From Bacillus atrophaeus (GTDB lineage Bacteria; Bacillota; Bacilli; Bacillales; Bacillaceae): a stretch of 64,000 nucleotides of DNA. Position 1 is the first letter of the stretch. Every line of letters begins with the position of its first letter. This document shows, in pieces, positions 63,343-64,000 of the stretch. A program made the translations under genes and the position numbers. The DNA is taken from the NCBI RefSeq assembly GCF_001584335.1, contig NZ_LSBB01000020.1, positions 124,001 through 188,000 on the forward strand, read 5' to 3'. The notes under the pieces were generated by a model. It made no database searches, was not told where the DNA came from, and was given only the letters and a program-made list of their open reading frames with translations.

Positions 63343-64000
63343 ATGGATTACCAGACAGTCATTATCGGAGGCGGGCCGGTCGGATTTATGCTTGCTTCGG
63401 AACTTGCTTTGGCAGGCGTGAAGACATGTGTGATTGAGCGTCTTGAGCAGCCTGTCCCGCATTCCAGGGCGCTGACGCTTCATCCCCGTACGCTTGAGCT
63501 TCTTGAGATGAGGGGATTGCTGAATCGTTTTGCATCACAAGGGAAAAAAATATCTTCAGGGCATTTTTCTATGCTCGATACCCGTCTTGATTTTTCCGGT
63601 TTGGATACAAGCACTAATTATACCCTGCTGCTCCCTCAGGCGATGACTGGACAGCTGCTGGAGGAATATGCGCGCGGTTTGGGCGTAGATATTTTTCGCG
63701 GAGCGGAAGCGCTGGCCGTTACCCAAAATGGAGAAATGGCTCAAACGATCGTGAGGGAGCATGATGGCACTGTGCGTACTCTGCGAAGTTTGTTTGTCGC
63801 GGGTGCTGACGGAGCGGGAAGCATTGTCCGAAAGCAGGCGGGAATTGAATTTATCGGAACGGACAGTACGGTGACGGCAGCGCTTGGAGATGTCAAGCTG
63901 CTTTCTCCACCGGCATCAGGCGTTCTTTCCCTCTGTACAAAACAGGGGGGAGCCATGATCGTTCCTCTTTCTCCGAAGCTTTATCGGGTAGTGGTTGTCA
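63343..64000 (+). CDS. yhjG: YhjG, FAD-dependent aromatic monooxygenase (3' end cut by window)
   Basis: The first 219 residues are visible and open to the window end. MDYQTVIIGGGPVGFMLASELALAG is the FAD-binding Rossmann start, followed by VIERLEQPVPHSRALTLHPRTLELLEMRG, and GADGAGSIVRKQAGIEFIGT is the second FAD contact (GD/ADG-S-VR) of the PHBH/PheA-type hydroxylases. These use NAD(P)H and oxygen to hydroxylate phenolic rings; the substrate is unknown. ATG 63343 has AAAAAAGGAGTGG. A strong promoter with an operator lies 100 bases upstream. Confidence 0.88.
   Translation, partial: MDYQTVIIGGGPVGFMLASELALAGVKTCVIERLEQPVPHSRALTLHPRTLELLEMRGLLNRFASQGKKISSGHFSMLDTRLDFSGLDTSTNYTLLLPQAMTGQLLEEYARGLGVDIFRGAEALAVTQNGEMAQTIVREHDGTVRTLRSLFVAGADGAGSIVRKQAGIEFIGTDSTVTAALGDVKLLSPPASGVLSLCTKQGGAMIVPLSPKLYRVVVV

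Overview
The window reads as chromosome of the Bacillus subtilis group, most like the B. amyloliquefaciens/velezensis branch. The gene order follows the B. subtilis yhaP to yhjG segment almost gene for gene (yhaP-yhaO-yhaN-yhaM-yhaL-prsA ... scoC-trpP-serC-hit-ecsABC ... pbpF-hemEHY-yhgDE-fabHB ... lcfB-yhfMN-aprE ... hemAT-yhfW-yhxC-comK ... sipV-yhjG). The aprE product is BPN'-like. Genes have strong Shine-Dalgarno (SD) sequences, often with GTG or TTG starts. I see no rRNA, tRNA, insertion sequence, CRISPR array or prophage. Gene names rest on my memory of B. subtilis families; no search was run.

Layout. 1-9.9 kb: 3' end of the YhaP exporter, the YhaO/YhaN SbcCD-like pair, exoribonuclease YhaM, the secretion foldase PrsA, two 28-residue SscA-type peptides, small membrane proteins, and the protease-production regulator ScoC (Hpr). 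10-19.7 kb: YhaH, the tryptophan transporter TrpP with a TRAP-type leader, SerC, Hit, a candidate small RNA with three repeats, EcsABC, peptidase YhaA, permease YhfA and heme monooxygenase HmoB. 19.8-29.8 kb: PbpF, the heme genes hemE-hemH-hemY, the regulator/membrane pair YhgD-YhgE, and FabHB under a FapR operator. 30-41 kb: a Cys/His-rich coat-like peptide, YhfE, GltT, YhfH, YhfI, LplJ, YhfK, LcfB under a FadR operator, YhfM, YhfN and subtilisin AprE. 41-46.5 kb: a frameshifted yhfO, YhfP, a Fur-controlled siderophore-binding protein with two permeases, and YhfR. 46.5-53.6 kb: an accessory island. 54-64 kb: HemAT, YhfW, YhxC, YhzC, ComK with ComK boxes, YhjA-YhjE, SipV and the start of YhjG.

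The island is the least ordinary part. Where B. subtilis 168 carries yhfS-yhfT-yhfU, this genome has a thiolase tail (yhfS remnant), about 0.8 kb of decayed sequence including a recognisable 2-methylisocitrate lyase (PrpB/MmgF) remnant, and then five intact genes. Together these can take isobutyryl-CoA (from valine) to propionyl-CoA: acyl-CoA dehydrogenase, 3-hydroxyisobutyrate dehydrogenase, methylmalonate-semialdehyde dehydrogenase, enoyl-CoA hydratase and 3-hydroxyisobutyryl-CoA hydrolase. The dead lyase belongs to the pathway that consumes propionyl-CoA, so the island probably once carried more of that route.

Many genes here bear on protein secretion and exoprotease output: PrsA folds exported enzymes, EcsAB is needed for normal secretion, ScoC represses aprE, SipV is a signal peptidase, and AprE is the secreted product. 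Other control links visible in the sequence are TRAP on trpP, FapR on fabHB, FadR on lcfB, Fur on yhfQ and ComK on comK.
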